Assembly: GCA_964397775.1 (NCBI GenBank)
Contig: CAYNKL010000060.1
Span: 1-23,710 of the forward strand
Reading direction: 5' to 3'
Origin: Allosediminivita sp964397775
GTDB lineage: Bacteria > Pseudomonadota > Alphaproteobacteria > Rhodobacterales > Rhodobacteraceae
DNA: 23,710 nucleotides
Of the stretch, positions 1 through 7,546 are shown in pieces (within the stretch, counting starts at the first letter, position 1; the number at the start of each line of letters is the position of its first letter). Under the pieces are notes generated by a model. The model searched no databases. It was given only the letters and a program-made list of their open reading frames with translations, and was not told the origin of the DNA. The position numbers and the translations under genes were made by a program.

Positions 1-863
1 CGAGCCTTCAGGGCGCCGCCATCACCAGCGTCCAGATCGACAACGTGCTGCACGAGTTCTCGTCCGTGGCCGGTGTCCGCGAGGATGTGACCGATATCGT
101 GCTGAACCTCAAGGGGGTCAGCCTGCGCATGGAAGTCGACGGACCCAAGCGCGTGTCGATCACCGCCAAGGGCCCCTCGGTCGTCACCGCCGGTGACATC
201 GCCGAAAGCGCCGGCATCGAGGTGCTGAACCGCGAGCACGTGATCTGCCACCTCGACGATGGCGCCGACCTGTTCATGGAGCTGACCGTGAACACCGGGA
301 AGGGCTATGTCTCGGCCGACCGCAACAAGCCGGAAGACGCGCCCATCGGCCTGATCCCGATCGACGCGATCTACTCGCCGGTCAAGCGCGTCGCCTACGA
401 CGTGCAGCCGACGCGTGAAGGCCAGGTGCTGGACTACGACAAGCTGACCATGAAGGTCGAGACCGACGGCTCCGTGAGCCCCGAGGATGCCGTGGCCTAT
501 GCCGCGCGGATCCTGCAGGACCAGCTGTCGATCTTCGTCAACTTCGACGAGCCCGAGTCGGCCACCCGTCAGGACGACGAGGACGGTCTCGAGTTCAACC
601 CGCTCCTCCTCAAGAAGGTGGACGAGCTGGAACTGTCGGTGCGTTCGGCGAACTGCCTGAAGAACGACAACATCGTCTACATCGGCGACCTGATCCAGAA
701 GACCGAAGCCGAGATGCTCCGCACCCCGAACTTCGGCCGCAAGTCGCTGAACGAGATCAAGGAAGTGCTGTCGGGCATGGGCCTGCACCTCGGCATGGAT
801 GTCGAGGACTGGCCGCCGGACAACATTGAGGATCTGGCCAAGAAGCTGGAAGACTCGTTCTAA
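1..863 (+). CDS. rpoA: RNA polymerase alpha subunit, 5' truncated
   Basis: This is the alpha subunit of RNA polymerase, which nucleates core enzyme assembly and contacts UP elements and activators through its C-terminal domain. The reading frame is open from base 3 and gives 286 residues up to the TAA. Alphaproteobacterial alpha is about 338 residues, so roughly the first 50 are outside the window. The visible part starts with SLQGAAITSVQIDNV, typical of the N-terminal dimerisation and insert domain. The last 75 or so residues form the helix-hairpin-helix C-terminal domain, with the recognisable segments LSVRSANCLK, NIVYIGDL and FGRKSLNEIKEVL. rplQ follows, as in most bacteria. An internal GTG at 45 is not the start, because conserved sequence continues upstream of it. 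Confidence 0.98.
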   Translation, partial: SLQGAAITSVQIDNVLHEFSSVAGVREDVTDIVLNLKGVSLRMEVDGPKRVSITAKGPSVVTAGDIAESAGIEVLNREHVICHLDDGADLFMELTVNTGKGYVSADRNKPEDAPIGLIPIDAIYSPVKRVAYDVQPTREGQVLDYDKLTMKVETDGSVSPEDAVAYAARILQDQLSIFVNFDEPESATRQDDEDGLEFNPLLLKKVDELELSVRSANCLKNDNIVYIGDLIQKTEAEMLRTPNFGRKSLNEIKEVLSGMGLHLGMDVEDWPPDNIEDLAKKLEDSF

Positions 864-875
864 GGCGCGTGCAAG

Positions 876-917
876 CACGCACCCTACCACGGTGTAGGGT
901 GCGTGATCTCACGCACC
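876..917 (+). promoter_or_regulatory. Two mutually exclusive hairpins between rpoA and rplQ
   Basis: Bases 876-887 (CACGCACCCTAC) pair perfectly over 12 bp with 894-905, with a 6-base loop. The right arm can instead pair with a third copy of the sequence: 898-906 (GGTGCGTGA) is an exact reverse complement of 909-917. The two helices cannot form together. No T run follows either one, so a simple intrinsic terminator is unlikely. It may be an attenuator, an mRNA-processing or stability element, or a copy of a dispersed REP-like repeat. Confidence 0.6.
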
Positions 918-1011
918 GACCCGGGCATCGCGCCCCAAGGAGAGCTGCTGACACGCATCGGCGGCCGGACAAAGTAAAACCGCCCGTAGAGGGCAAAATC
1001 GGAGCAAGAAA

Positions 1012-1431
1012 ATGCGTCACGCCCGCGGATACCGCCGCCTGAACCGCACCCACGAGCACCGCAAGGCCCTTTGGGCCAACATGTCGGGCTCGCTCATCGA
1101 ACACGAACAGATCAAGACCACGCTGCCCAAGGCCAAAGAGCTCAAGCGCGTGATGGACAAGCTCATCACGCTGGGCAAGCGCGGCGACATCCACGCCCGC
1201 CGCCAGGCAGCCGCGCAGCTCAAGCAGCCCGAGCTGGTCGCCAAGCTCTTCGACGTGCTCGGCCCCCGCTACGCAGAGCGTTCGGGTGGCTACACCCGCG
1301 TCCTGAAGGCCGGCTTCCGCTACGGTGACATGGCCCCCATGGCCATCATCGAGCTGGTCGACCGCGACCCCGAAGCCAAAGGCGCCGCCGACCGTGCGCG
1401 CGAAGAGGCGATGGAAGCCGAAGAGGACTGA
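1012..1431 (+). CDS. rplQ: 50S ribosomal protein L17
   Basis: L17 is a large-subunit ribosomal protein near the exit tunnel. The 139-residue product opens with the family signature MRHARGYRRLNRTHEHRK and continues with LIEHEQIKTTLPKAKE and RSGGYTRVLK, all strongly conserved in bacterial L17. The short acidic tail (EEAMEAEED) is common in alphaproteobacteria. The start is an ATG preceded by GGAG at 1001-1004, about 7 bases upstream. The gene lies 148 bp after rpoA, a longer gap than usual, and the gap holds the competing hairpins. The stop codon sits inside a small hairpin and a terminator follows, so this is the probable end of the ribosomal operon. Confidence 0.98.
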   Translation: MRHARGYRRLNRTHEHRKALWANMSGSLIEHEQIKTTLPKAKELKRVMDKLITLGKRGDIHARRQAAAQLKQPELVAKLFDVLGPRYAERSGGYTRVLKAGFRYGDMAPMAIIELVDRDPEAKGAADRAREEAMEAEED

Positions 1432-1440
1432 TCCTCTTCG
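1419..1440 (+). other. Hairpin spanning the rplQ stop codon
   Basis: CGAAGAGGA (1419-1427) pairs over 9 bp with TCCTCTTCG (1432-1440). The loop is CTGA, which contains the rplQ stop codon. It lies just upstream of the main terminator and could stabilise the 3' end of the mRNA. No T run follows it. Confidence 0.5.
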
Positions 1441-1453
1441 CCAGTTGATTTCG

Positions 1454-1486
1454 AGGGGCCCTGCCGGGAACGGCGGGGCTCTTTTC
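1454..1486 (+). terminator. Rho-independent terminator of the rpoA-rplQ operon
   Basis: GCCCTGCCG (1458-1466) pairs with CGGCGGGGC (1471-1479), with one G-T pair and a GGAA tetraloop. Further G-C and G-T pairs extend the stem outward. It is followed by TCTTTTCGTT. Position and shape fit the end of the ribosomal operon. Confidence 0.8.
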
Positions 1487-1594
1487 GTTGGGGCCTGTCG
1501 GCGAGCCGAACCAGACACCGATGCGCAGGAAACGGGTCGCGCCGGGCCCGGGCGAGGGCTACGCCAAAGGTCCACCCCTTCGGAGCCGCGGCCC

Positions 1595-2536
1595 ATGCGC
1601 CAGACCTTTCCCAAGATCCCCGCAGCCGCACCGGGCATTTCGGCGGCAATGGGCGCCCGGGACTGGGCGCTTCTGCTGACTCTTTCGGTGCTCTGGGGCG
1701 GATCGTTTCTGTTCCAGGAAGTCGCCCTGCGCGCGCTGCCGGTGCTGACGCTGGTCAGCCTGCGGGTCGGGCTCGCGGCGCTTGTGCTCTGGGCGGTGAT
1801 CCTGATCACGGGCCGGCGCGTGCCACGTGGGGCGGGTGTCTGGGCGGCCTTCTTCGGCATGGGGCTTCTCAACAACGTCATCCCCTTCGGCCTGATCGTC
1901 TGGGGCCAGACCTCGATCGGGGCGGGGCTCGCCTCGATCCTCAACGCCACGACGCCGCTCTTTACCGTGCTGGTGGCGGGGCTGCTGCTGCCCGACGAAC
2001 GCTTCGCGGCGCGCAAGCTGACCGGTGTCGCGCTTGGCTTCGCGGGAGTGGTCGTGATGATCGGGCCCGAGGCCGCGGCGGGGCTGGGACGGGATCTCTG
2101 GGCGCAGGTCGCGGTGCTTTGCGCGGCGACATCCTATGCCTGCGCGAGCGTCTTCGGGCGGCGCTTCCGCGGCATGGGGCTCGACCCGCTTGTGGTGGCG
2201 GCGGGGCAGGTGACGGCCTCGGCATTGGTGCTCGGGCCGGTGGCCGCGCTGGTGGACCACCCCTGGGCCCTGCCGGCACCGGGCGCGGTGCCCGCTGCGG
2301 CGATGCTCGGCCTTGCGGTGCTGTCGACGGCCTTGGCCTACGTGCTCTATTTCCGCATCCTGGCCAGCGCCGGGGCGACGAACCTCGCGCTCGTGACCTT
2401 CCTGATCCCGGCGACGGCGATCCTGCTGGGCTGGGGGCTGCTGGGCGAACAGCTGACGGGCGGCGAACTGGCGGGTATGGCGGGCATCGCCGCGGGACTG
2501 ATCTGCATCGACGGGCGGCTGCTGCGGCGGCGATAG
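1595..2536 (+). CDS. EamA/DMT-family membrane transporter
   Basis: This is a 313-residue drug/metabolite transporter (EamA, RhaT/YdcZ-like) that probably exports a small metabolite or amino acid through the inner membrane. The substrate cannot be read from the sequence. About ten hydrophobic segments are arranged as two tandem EamA repeats. The first begins at the typical LLLTLSVLWGGSFLF, and each repeat ends in a glycine-rich helix, with LLGEQLTGGELAGMAGIAAG near the C-terminus. The length matches the family. The ATG at 1595 is chosen because GGAG (1582-1585) lies 9 bases upstream. An in-frame ATG at 1649 would give 295 residues but has no ribosome binding site. The frame stays open back into rplQ, but that extension is proline/arginine-rich and non-conserved. 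It follows the rplQ terminator, so it probably has its own promoter. Confidence 0.88.
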   Translation: MRQTFPKIPAAAPGISAAMGARDWALLLTLSVLWGGSFLFQEVALRALPVLTLVSLRVGLAALVLWAVILITGRRVPRGAGVWAAFFGMGLLNNVIPFGLIVWGQTSIGAGLASILNATTPLFTVLVAGLLLPDERFAARKLTGVALGFAGVVVMIGPEAAAGLGRDLWAQVAVLCAATSYACASVFGRRFRGMGLDPLVVAAGQVTASALVLGPVAALVDHPWALPAPGAVPAAAMLGLAVLSTALAYVLYFRILASAGATNLALVTFLIPATAILLGWGLLGEQLTGGELAGMAGIAAGLICIDGRLLRRR

Positions 2537-2622
2537 CGGGCCGATTTCGTCCCACCCCCTCGCCAAGCGTGCCGTCCTTGCCTATCTCGGGCAGTGACCC
2601 GTCGCTTCCGGAGGTTCTGTCC

Positions 2623-3990
2623 ATGCTGCGCTGTCTCTGCCTTCTCCTGATCCTCGCAACGCCCGGCTGGGCCGAGACGCGGGTGCCGCAGAGCCAGGCA
2701 GAGATCTCCCTGAGCTTCGCGCCGTTGGTGCGCGAGGCGACGCCCGCCGTGGTCAACATCTACGCAAGCCGCGTGGTGCAGTCGCGCAGCCCCTTCGCGG
2801 GCGATCCCTTCTTCGGCGAGGTCTTCCGCGACCTCTCGCGCCCGCGGGTCCAGAATTCGCTCGGCTCGGGCGTGATCCTGTCGGACGACGGCATCGTTGT
2901 GTCGAACTACCACGTGGTGGGGCAGGCCACCGACATCCGCGTGGTCCTGAACGACCGGCGCGAATTCGACGCCGAGGTGCTTCTGGCAGACGAGGAGGCC
3001 GACCTTGCCATCCTGCGGCTGCAGGGGGCCGAGGACATGCCCCACCTTGCCCTGCGCGACAGTGATACGGTCGAGGTGGGTGAACTTGTGCTGGCCATCG
3101 GCAACCCCTTCGGCGTGGGCCAGACGGTCAGCAGCGGCATCGTCTCGGGGCTTGCGCGGTCGGGCACGGCGACGGGGCAGGGGCGCGGCTATTTCCTTCA
3201 GACCGATGCGCCCATCAACCCCGGCAATTCCGGCGGTGCGCTGATCGACGTGCAGGGTCGGCTCATCGGGATCAACACCTCGATCCTGACCCGCTCGGGC
3301 GGGTCGAACGGCATCGGCTTTGCCATCCCCGCGGCGCTGGTGCAGGAATTCGTCGACCAGGCGCGCGCCGGGAACGAGAGCTTCGCCCGGCCCTGGGCGG
3401 GCATCACCGGCCACCCGGTCGAGGCCGATCTCGCCGAGAGCCTTGGCCTCGACCGCCCCGGCGGCGTGGTCGTGACCCAGCTGCATCCCGAAAGCCCCTT
3501 CGCCGCCGCGGGCCTGAAGGTGGGCGACGTGGTGCTGACGGTGGACGGGTTGGAGGTGAATGCGCCCGAAGAGATGATCTTTCGCATGTCGGTGAGCGGC
3601 ATCGGCGAGGCGGCAGATGTCGTCTACAGCCGCGGTGGCGCGCGGTCCGAGATCGAGGTCCCCATGATCGCGCCGCCCGAGACGCCCGCGCGCGAGGCGG
3701 TGACGCTCGATGACCGTGCGGTGCTGCCCGGGCTGTCGCTTGCGCGCGTGAACCCGGCGGTGACGGTGGAACTGGGCCTCCCACTCGATGCCTCCGGCGT
3801 GGTGGTGACAGACCCGGGCCGCTACGGGGCGCGGGCGGGGCTGCGGCCGGGCGACGTGATCCTTGGGGTGAACGGCGCCCGCATCTCGGTGCCGGGCGAT
3901 GTCGACCGCGCCCTGCGCCGCGCCGCCTCGCGCATCCAGCTCGAGGTCGAACGCGAGGGGCACCGCGTGGCCCTGCGGTTCCGGGTCTGA
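2623..3990 (+). CDS. Do/DegP-family periplasmic serine endoprotease
   Basis: This is a trypsin-like HtrA protease of 455 residues that degrades or refolds damaged envelope proteins. A signal peptide (MLRCLCLLLILATPGWA) is probably cleaved after Ala18. The catalytic triad is complete: His97 in NYHVVG, Asp127 in ADLAIL and Ser203 in NPGNSGGAL. Two PDZ domains follow, at about residues 260-345 (with GVVVTQLHPESPFAAAGLKV) and 367-455. The start is the ATG with GGAGG at 2610-2614 eight bases upstream. The open frame before it overlaps the transporter gene and is not coding. It resembles DegQ or DegP; the two cannot be separated by eye. rarA starts 2 bp after the stop, which suggests cotranscription. 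Confidence 0.95.
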   Translation: MLRCLCLLLILATPGWAETRVPQSQAEISLSFAPLVREATPAVVNIYASRVVQSRSPFAGDPFFGEVFRDLSRPRVQNSLGSGVILSDDGIVVSNYHVVGQATDIRVVLNDRREFDAEVLLADEEADLAILRLQGAEDMPHLALRDSDTVEVGELVLAIGNPFGVGQTVSSGIVSGLARSGTATGQGRGYFLQTDAPINPGNSGGALIDVQGRLIGINTSILTRSGGSNGIGFAIPAALVQEFVDQARAGNESFARPWAGITGHPVEADLAESLGLDRPGGVVVTQLHPESPFAAAGLKVGDVVLTVDGLEVNAPEEMIFRMSVSGIGEAADVVYSRGGARSEIEVPMIAPPETPAREAVTLDDRAVLPGLSLARVNPAVTVELGLPLDASGVVVTDPGRYGARAGLRPGDVILGVNGARISVPGDVDRALRRAASRIQLEVEREGHRVALRFRV

Positions 3991-3992
3991 GC

Positions 3993-5318
3993 ATGGCGGA
4001 TCTCTTCGACCAGCCGGGCGAGGCCGCTGCCGAACAGCGCGAGGGCAATGCCCCGCGTCCGCTGGCAGACCGCCTGCGGCCGCGCCACCTCGACGAGGTG
4101 ATCGGCCAGCAGGGCATCCTCGGTCCCGACGGGCCCCTGCGCACCATGCTCGACGCGGGCACGCTGGGCTCGATCGTCTTCTGGGGGCCGCCGGGCGTCG
4201 GCAAGACCACCATCGCGCGGCTTCTCGCCGATGAAACCGAGCTGGAATTCGTGCAGATCAGCGCGATCTTCAGCGGTGTCGCCGAGCTGCGCAAGGTCTT
4301 CGACGCCGCGAAACAGCGCCGCCGGGCGGGGCAGGGCACGCTGCTTTTCGTTGACGAGATCCACCGCTTCAACAAGGCGCAGCAGGACAGCTTCCTGCCG
4401 CATATGGAGGACGGTACCATCCTCCTCGTCGGTGCGACCACCGAGAACCCGAGCTTCGAGCTGAACGCCGCACTCCTGTCCCGCGCGCAGGTGCTGGTGC
4501 TGGAACGGCTGTCGCAGGAGGAACTCGAGGATCTCGCACAGCGGGCCGAGCGCGACCTTGGCCGGGAGCTCCCCCTCGAACCGCAGGCCCGGCAAGCGCT
4601 GCTCGACATGGCCGACGGCGACGGGCGGGCGCTCCTGAACCTTGTGGAGCAGGTCATGAGCTGGCGGCTCGAAGGCCCGCTCGACACCACCGCCCTGTCG
4701 CACCGTCTCACTCGCCGCGCGGCGCAGTACGACAAGTCGGGCGATGCGCATTACAACCTGATCTCGGCGCTGCACAAATCCGTGCGCGGCTCCGACCCCG
4801 ATGCCGCGCTCTACTGGTTCGGGCGGATGCTCGACGCGGGCGAGGACCCCCGCTACCTCGCCCGCCGCATCACCCGCATGGCGGTCGAGGACATCGGGCT
4901 CGCCGATCCGCAGGCGCAGGGCATCTGCCTGCAGGGTTGGGAAACCTACGAACGGCTCGGCTCGCCCGAGGGCGAACTCGCCATCGCGCAGGCGCTGGTC
5001 TACCTCGCGCTCGCGCCCAAATCGAACGCGCTCTACAAGGCCTACAAGGGCGCGCGTAAGGCGGCGAAGCAGACCGGCTCGCTCACGCCGCCCAAGCACA
5101 TCCTCAACGCGCCCACCAAGCTTATGCGCGACCAGGGCTACGGCGCGGGTTACGACTATGACCACGACGCCGAGGATGCCTTTTCCGGGCAGGACTACTT
5201 CCCCGAGGACATGGAGCGCCTCGCGCTCTACGATCCCGTCGACCGCGGCTTCGAGCGCGACCTGCGCAAGCGCGTCGACTACTTCGCCCGCCTGCGACGA
5301 GAGCGGAACGACACGTGA
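3993..5318 (+). CDS. rarA: Replication-associated recombination protein A (AAA+ ATPase)
   Basis: RarA (MgsA) is the bacterial relative of eukaryotic WRNIP1/Mgs1. It is a clamp-loader-like AAA+ ATPase that acts at stalled replication forks and with SSB. The 441-residue product has the usual layout. Walker A is GPPGVGKT (65-72), Walker B is LLFVDE with HRFNKAQQD (117-131), and sensor 1 is GATTENPSF (147-155). The arginine finger region LLSRAQV (161-167) follows, then the C-terminal tetramerisation domain. That domain holds the family signatures DAALYWFGRMLDAGEDP, YLARR, AVEDIGLADP and PKSNALYKAY. It starts 2 bp after the protease stop with no strong Shine-Dalgarno, so it is probably translated by coupling. 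Confidence 0.97.
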   Translation: MADLFDQPGEAAAEQREGNAPRPLADRLRPRHLDEVIGQQGILGPDGPLRTMLDAGTLGSIVFWGPPGVGKTTIARLLADETELEFVQISAIFSGVAELRKVFDAAKQRRRAGQGTLLFVDEIHRFNKAQQDSFLPHMEDGTILLVGATTENPSFELNAALLSRAQVLVLERLSQEELEDLAQRAERDLGRELPLEPQARQALLDMADGDGRALLNLVEQVMSWRLEGPLDTTALSHRLTRRAAQYDKSGDAHYNLISALHKSVRGSDPDAALYWFGRMLDAGEDPRYLARRITRMAVEDIGLADPQAQGICLQGWETYERLGSPEGELAIAQALVYLALAPKSNALYKAYKGARKAAKQTGSLTPPKHILNAPTKLMRDQGYGAGYDYDHDAEDAFSGQDYFPEDMERLALYDPVDRGFERDLRKRVDYFARLRRERNDT

Positions 5319-5365
5319 CCGGGCGCCGCGCGGCCGCTTCTTCTTGGCGGAAATATCCCGGGGGA

Positions 5366-5400
5366 CTCCGCGCGCAGGCGCGGAGGGGGGCAGAGCCCCC
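5366..5400 (+). repeat. Tandem hairpins downstream of rarA
   Basis: CTCCGCGC (5366-5373) pairs perfectly with GCGCGGAG (5378-5385) around GCAG. Directly after it, GGGGGC (5386-5391) pairs with GCCCCC (5395-5400) around AGA. No T run follows. The flanking GGCGGAAATATCCCGGGGGA together with this GC-rich double hairpin looks like a mobile or dispersed intergenic element, a kind I associate with Rhodobacteraceae gene ends. That is recall, not something shown here. It may also act as the 3' end of the rarA transcript. Confidence 0.5.
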
Positions 5401-5410
5401 GATGCCCCGC

Positions 5411-5439
5411 TTGACAAGTGCCCCCCGACTGGCGATGGG
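5411..5439 (+). promoter_or_regulatory. Possible promoter of the crcB operon
   Basis: TTGACA (5411-5416), preceded by C as is common in alphaproteobacteria, is a perfect -35. The hexamer at 17-bp spacing (GATGGG, 5434-5439) is a poor -10. If used, transcription would start at or next to the crcB ATG and give a nearly leaderless mRNA. This would explain why crcB lacks a clear ribosome binding site. Confidence 0.3.
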
Positions 5440-5445
5440 ACGCCC

Positions 5446-5820
5446 ATGACCCCCCTCCTGCAAGTCGCCCTCGGCGGCGCGCTCGGCGCGTCGGGCCGTT
5501 ATCTCACCACCACCGCCGTCGCGCGGCTGATGGGCAAGAGCTTTCCCTGGGGCACCATGACGGTGAATGTCCTGGGCTCCTTTGCCATGGGCGTGCTCGT
5601 GGTGATGCTGGCGCATCTCTCGGGCAACCGCTTCGCGCCGCTGCTGATGACGGGCGTGCTGGGCGGGTTCACGACCTTCTCGGCCTTCTCGCTCGACGCG
5701 GCGACGCTTTACGAGCGGGGGCAGGTGGGGCCGGCGGCGGCCTACATTCTGGCGTCGGTCATTCTCTCGGTCCTGGCGCTTTTCGCCGGCCTCTGGTTCG
5801 CAAGGAGTCTCACCACATGA
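5446..5820 (+). CDS. crcB: Fluoride ion channel CrcB/Fluc
   Basis: CrcB (Fluc) is a small dual-topology membrane protein that forms a dimeric fluoride channel and protects against fluoride. The 124-residue product has four membrane helices. It has the family motifs GGALGASGRYL near the start, Asn41 in VNVLGSFAMG and the central GGFTTFSAFSLD (73-84). The last motif includes the sodium-site TTFS and the phenylalanines that line the pore. The ATG at 5446 gives the expected N-terminus; longer in-frame sequence overlaps rarA. The stop codon overlaps the next start (ATGA at 5817-5820). The short stem-loop just before the ATG does not make a convincing fluoride riboswitch. Confidence 0.95.
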   Translation: MTPLLQVALGGALGASGRYLTTTAVARLMGKSFPWGTMTVNVLGSFAMGVLVVMLAHLSGNRFAPLLMTGVLGGFTTFSAFSLDAATLYERGQVGPAAAYILASVILSVLALFAGLWFARSLTT

Positions 5821-6872
5821 GCGGTGTTCAGACACTGACGGTCGCGACAGGCGACGGCGACCAGCGGCTCGACCGCTGGTTCAAGCGGCAGTTTCCCCAT
5901 GTCCCGCAGGGGCGCGTCGAAAAGATGTGCCGCAAGGGCGAGATCCGTGTGGATGGTGGCCGGGTCAAGGCCTCGACCCGGCTTGAGGCGGGCCAGCAGG
6001 TGCGCGTGCCGCCGCTGCCCGAGCCGGGCGCAGCGCCCACGACCCCCGCGCAGCCGAAGAAGCCGCAGGTGTCGGACAAGGATGCCGAGATGATCCGGTC
6101 CTGTGTGCTTTGGAAGGACGACCACATCCTCGCCCTCAACAAGCCGCCGGGCCTGCCGACGCAGGGCGGCAGCAAGCAGACCCGCCACGTGGACGGCATG
6201 GCCGACGCGCTGCGCTTCGGCCTGGATGAAAAGCCACGTCTGGTGCACCGGCTCGACAAGGACACCTCGGGGGTGCTGCTGCTGGCGCGCACGCGCGCGG
6301 TGGCACAGGGGCTGACCGGGGCGATCCGGCGCAAGCAGACGCGCAAGATCTACTGGGCGCTGGTTGGCGGCGTGCCGACGCCCTACCTGGGCGAGATCCG
6401 CTATGGCCTCGTGAAGGCCGGCGGTCACGGCCCTCACGGCGAGGGCGAGAAGATGCGCGCCGTGCACCCGCGCGAGATGGACGACACCCCCGGCGCCAAG
6501 CGGGCGCACACGCTTTATGCCACGCTCTACCGCGTGGCCAACCGCGCCGCCTGGGTCGCGATGGAGCCTGTGACCGGCCGCACCCACCAGCTGCGCGCCC
6601 ACATGGCCGAGATCGGCCACCCGATCATCGGCGACGGCAAGTACGGCGGCTCGGGGCAGGAGAACCTTGGCGATGGCTGGGGCGCGCAACTGGGCGGGAT
6701 CATTTCCCGCAAGCTGCATCTGCACGCGCGGACCATGGCCTTTCTCCATCCGGTGACCGGCAAGCAGGTCACCGTGACCGCGCCGCTGCCCGAGCACATG
6801 GCCGAGACCTGGGAAACGCTGGGCTGGGCCGAGGACATCGCCGACGAGGACCCTTTCGAGAAGCTGAGATGA
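5817..6872 (+). CDS. rluC: RluC/RluD-family 23S rRNA pseudouridine synthase
   Basis: This 351-residue enzyme isomerises uridines to pseudouridine in 23S rRNA. It has an N-terminal S4 RNA-binding domain (about residues 15-65, with RLDRWFKRQFP). The catalytic domain carries HRLDKDTSGVLLLAR, with catalytic Asp147, and later the signature GRTHQLRAHMAEIGHPIIGD. The annotation as RluC rather than RluD or RluA rests on length and overall resemblance only. The start overlaps crcB by 4 bases, with AAGGAG at 5802-5807 nine bases upstream. The next gene also overlaps by 4 bases, so expression should be coupled to both neighbours. Confidence 0.9.
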   Translation: MSGVQTLTVATGDGDQRLDRWFKRQFPHVPQGRVEKMCRKGEIRVDGGRVKASTRLEAGQQVRVPPLPEPGAAPTTPAQPKKPQVSDKDAEMIRSCVLWKDDHILALNKPPGLPTQGGSKQTRHVDGMADALRFGLDEKPRLVHRLDKDTSGVLLLARTRAVAQGLTGAIRRKQTRKIYWALVGGVPTPYLGEIRYGLVKAGGHGPHGEGEKMRAVHPREMDDTPGAKRAHTLYATLYRVANRAAWVAMEPVTGRTHQLRAHMAEIGHPIIGDGKYGGSGQENLGDGWGAQLGGIISRKLHLHARTMAFLHPVTGKQVTVTAPLPEHMAETWETLGWAEDIADEDPFEKLR

Positions 6873-7546
6873 CCGACCTGAAACTCGCGATCTTCGACGT
6901 GGACGGCACGCTGGTGGACAGCCAGGCCGACATCCTCGCCTCAATGGAGGCGGCCTTTGCCGAGACCGGCCGCCCCGCGCCCGACCGCAAGAGCGTGCTG
7001 GGCGTGGTGGGGCTGTCGCTGCCGCAGGCCATCGCGCAGCTGGCGCCCGACATGCCGCCCACGATCCTCGACAAGATGGTCGAGGCCTACAAGACCCGCT
7101 ACGCCGCCCTGCGCCAGAGCGGCGGGACCGAAGCCTCGCCCCTGTTCCCGGGCATGACCGACCTGCTGGAGCGGCTGTCGCAGGTGGATCACCTGCTGCT
7201 TGGCATCGCCACGGGCAAGTCGCGGCGCGGGCTCGACGCGCTGCTCGAAAGCCTGAACCTCGGGCGGTATTTCGTCACCACGCAGGTGGCCGACGATCAC
7301 CCGTCGAAGCCGCACCCCTCGATGCTGCTGACCGCCATGGTCGAGGCGGGCGTGGAGCCCGCGAACGCCGTCATGATCGGCGACACCTCCTTCGACATGG
7401 AGATGGCGCAGGCCGCGCGGATGCCCGCGATCGGGGTGAGCTGGGGCTACCACCCGGCCACCTCGCTGGGCGCCGCGCGCTGCGTCGTCGAGGATGCCGA
7501 AGGTCTCGAGACTGCAATCCGCGAAACGCTGGGAGAGCCGGCATGA
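6869..7546 (+). CDS. HAD-IA family hydrolase (phosphoglycolate-phosphatase-like)
   Basis: This is a haloacid-dehalogenase superfamily phosphatase of 225 residues. All four HAD motifs are visible. The nucleophile motif is DVDGTLVDS, with Asp10 and Asp12. Thr115 lies in GIATGKS, and Lys148 in HPSKPHPS. The magnesium-binding acids are in GDTSFDMEMA (Asp172, Asp176). The helical cap lies between motif I and motif II (about 18-85), as in subclass IA. It resembles Gph and related phosphatases, but the substrate is not determined by sequence. In alphaproteobacteria this gene often sits with an RluC-like gene and an ATP12 gene. It overlaps both neighbours by ATGA. Confidence 0.9.
   Translation: MTDLKLAIFDVDGTLVDSQADILASMEAAFAETGRPAPDRKSVLGVVGLSLPQAIAQLAPDMPPTILDKMVEAYKTRYAALRQSGGTEASPLFPGMTDLLERLSQVDHLLLGIATGKSRRGLDALLESLNLGRYFVTTQVADDHPSKPHPSMLLTAMVEAGVEPANAVMIGDTSFDMEMAQAARMPAIGVSWGYHPATSLGAARCVVEDAEGLETAIRETLGEPA

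Noticed and set aside
1325..1594. N-terminal extension of the EamA transporter into rplQ
   Set aside because: It runs through rplQ and its terminator, is Pro/Arg-rich, and a proper start with a Shine-Dalgarno exists at 1595.
757..2016. 419-codon minus-strand frame across rplQ and the transporter
   Set aside because: It overlaps rpoA, rplQ and the EamA gene and has low-complexity composition.
2119..2622. N-terminal extension of the DegP-type protease
   Set aside because: It overlaps the transporter gene. The ATG at 2623 has GGAGG and begins a signal peptide, as required for a periplasmic protease.
5431..5445. GGCG-ATGGGA-CGCC stem-loop just before crcB, resembling the first helix of the fluoride riboswitch
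   Set aside because: The loop is shorter than in the crcB motif and the ATG follows at once, leaving no room for the pseudoknot and expression platform.
3822..5447. 541-codon minus-strand frame opposite rarA
   Set aside because: The plus strand carries an unambiguous RarA with Walker motifs; the antisense product has no domain signs.
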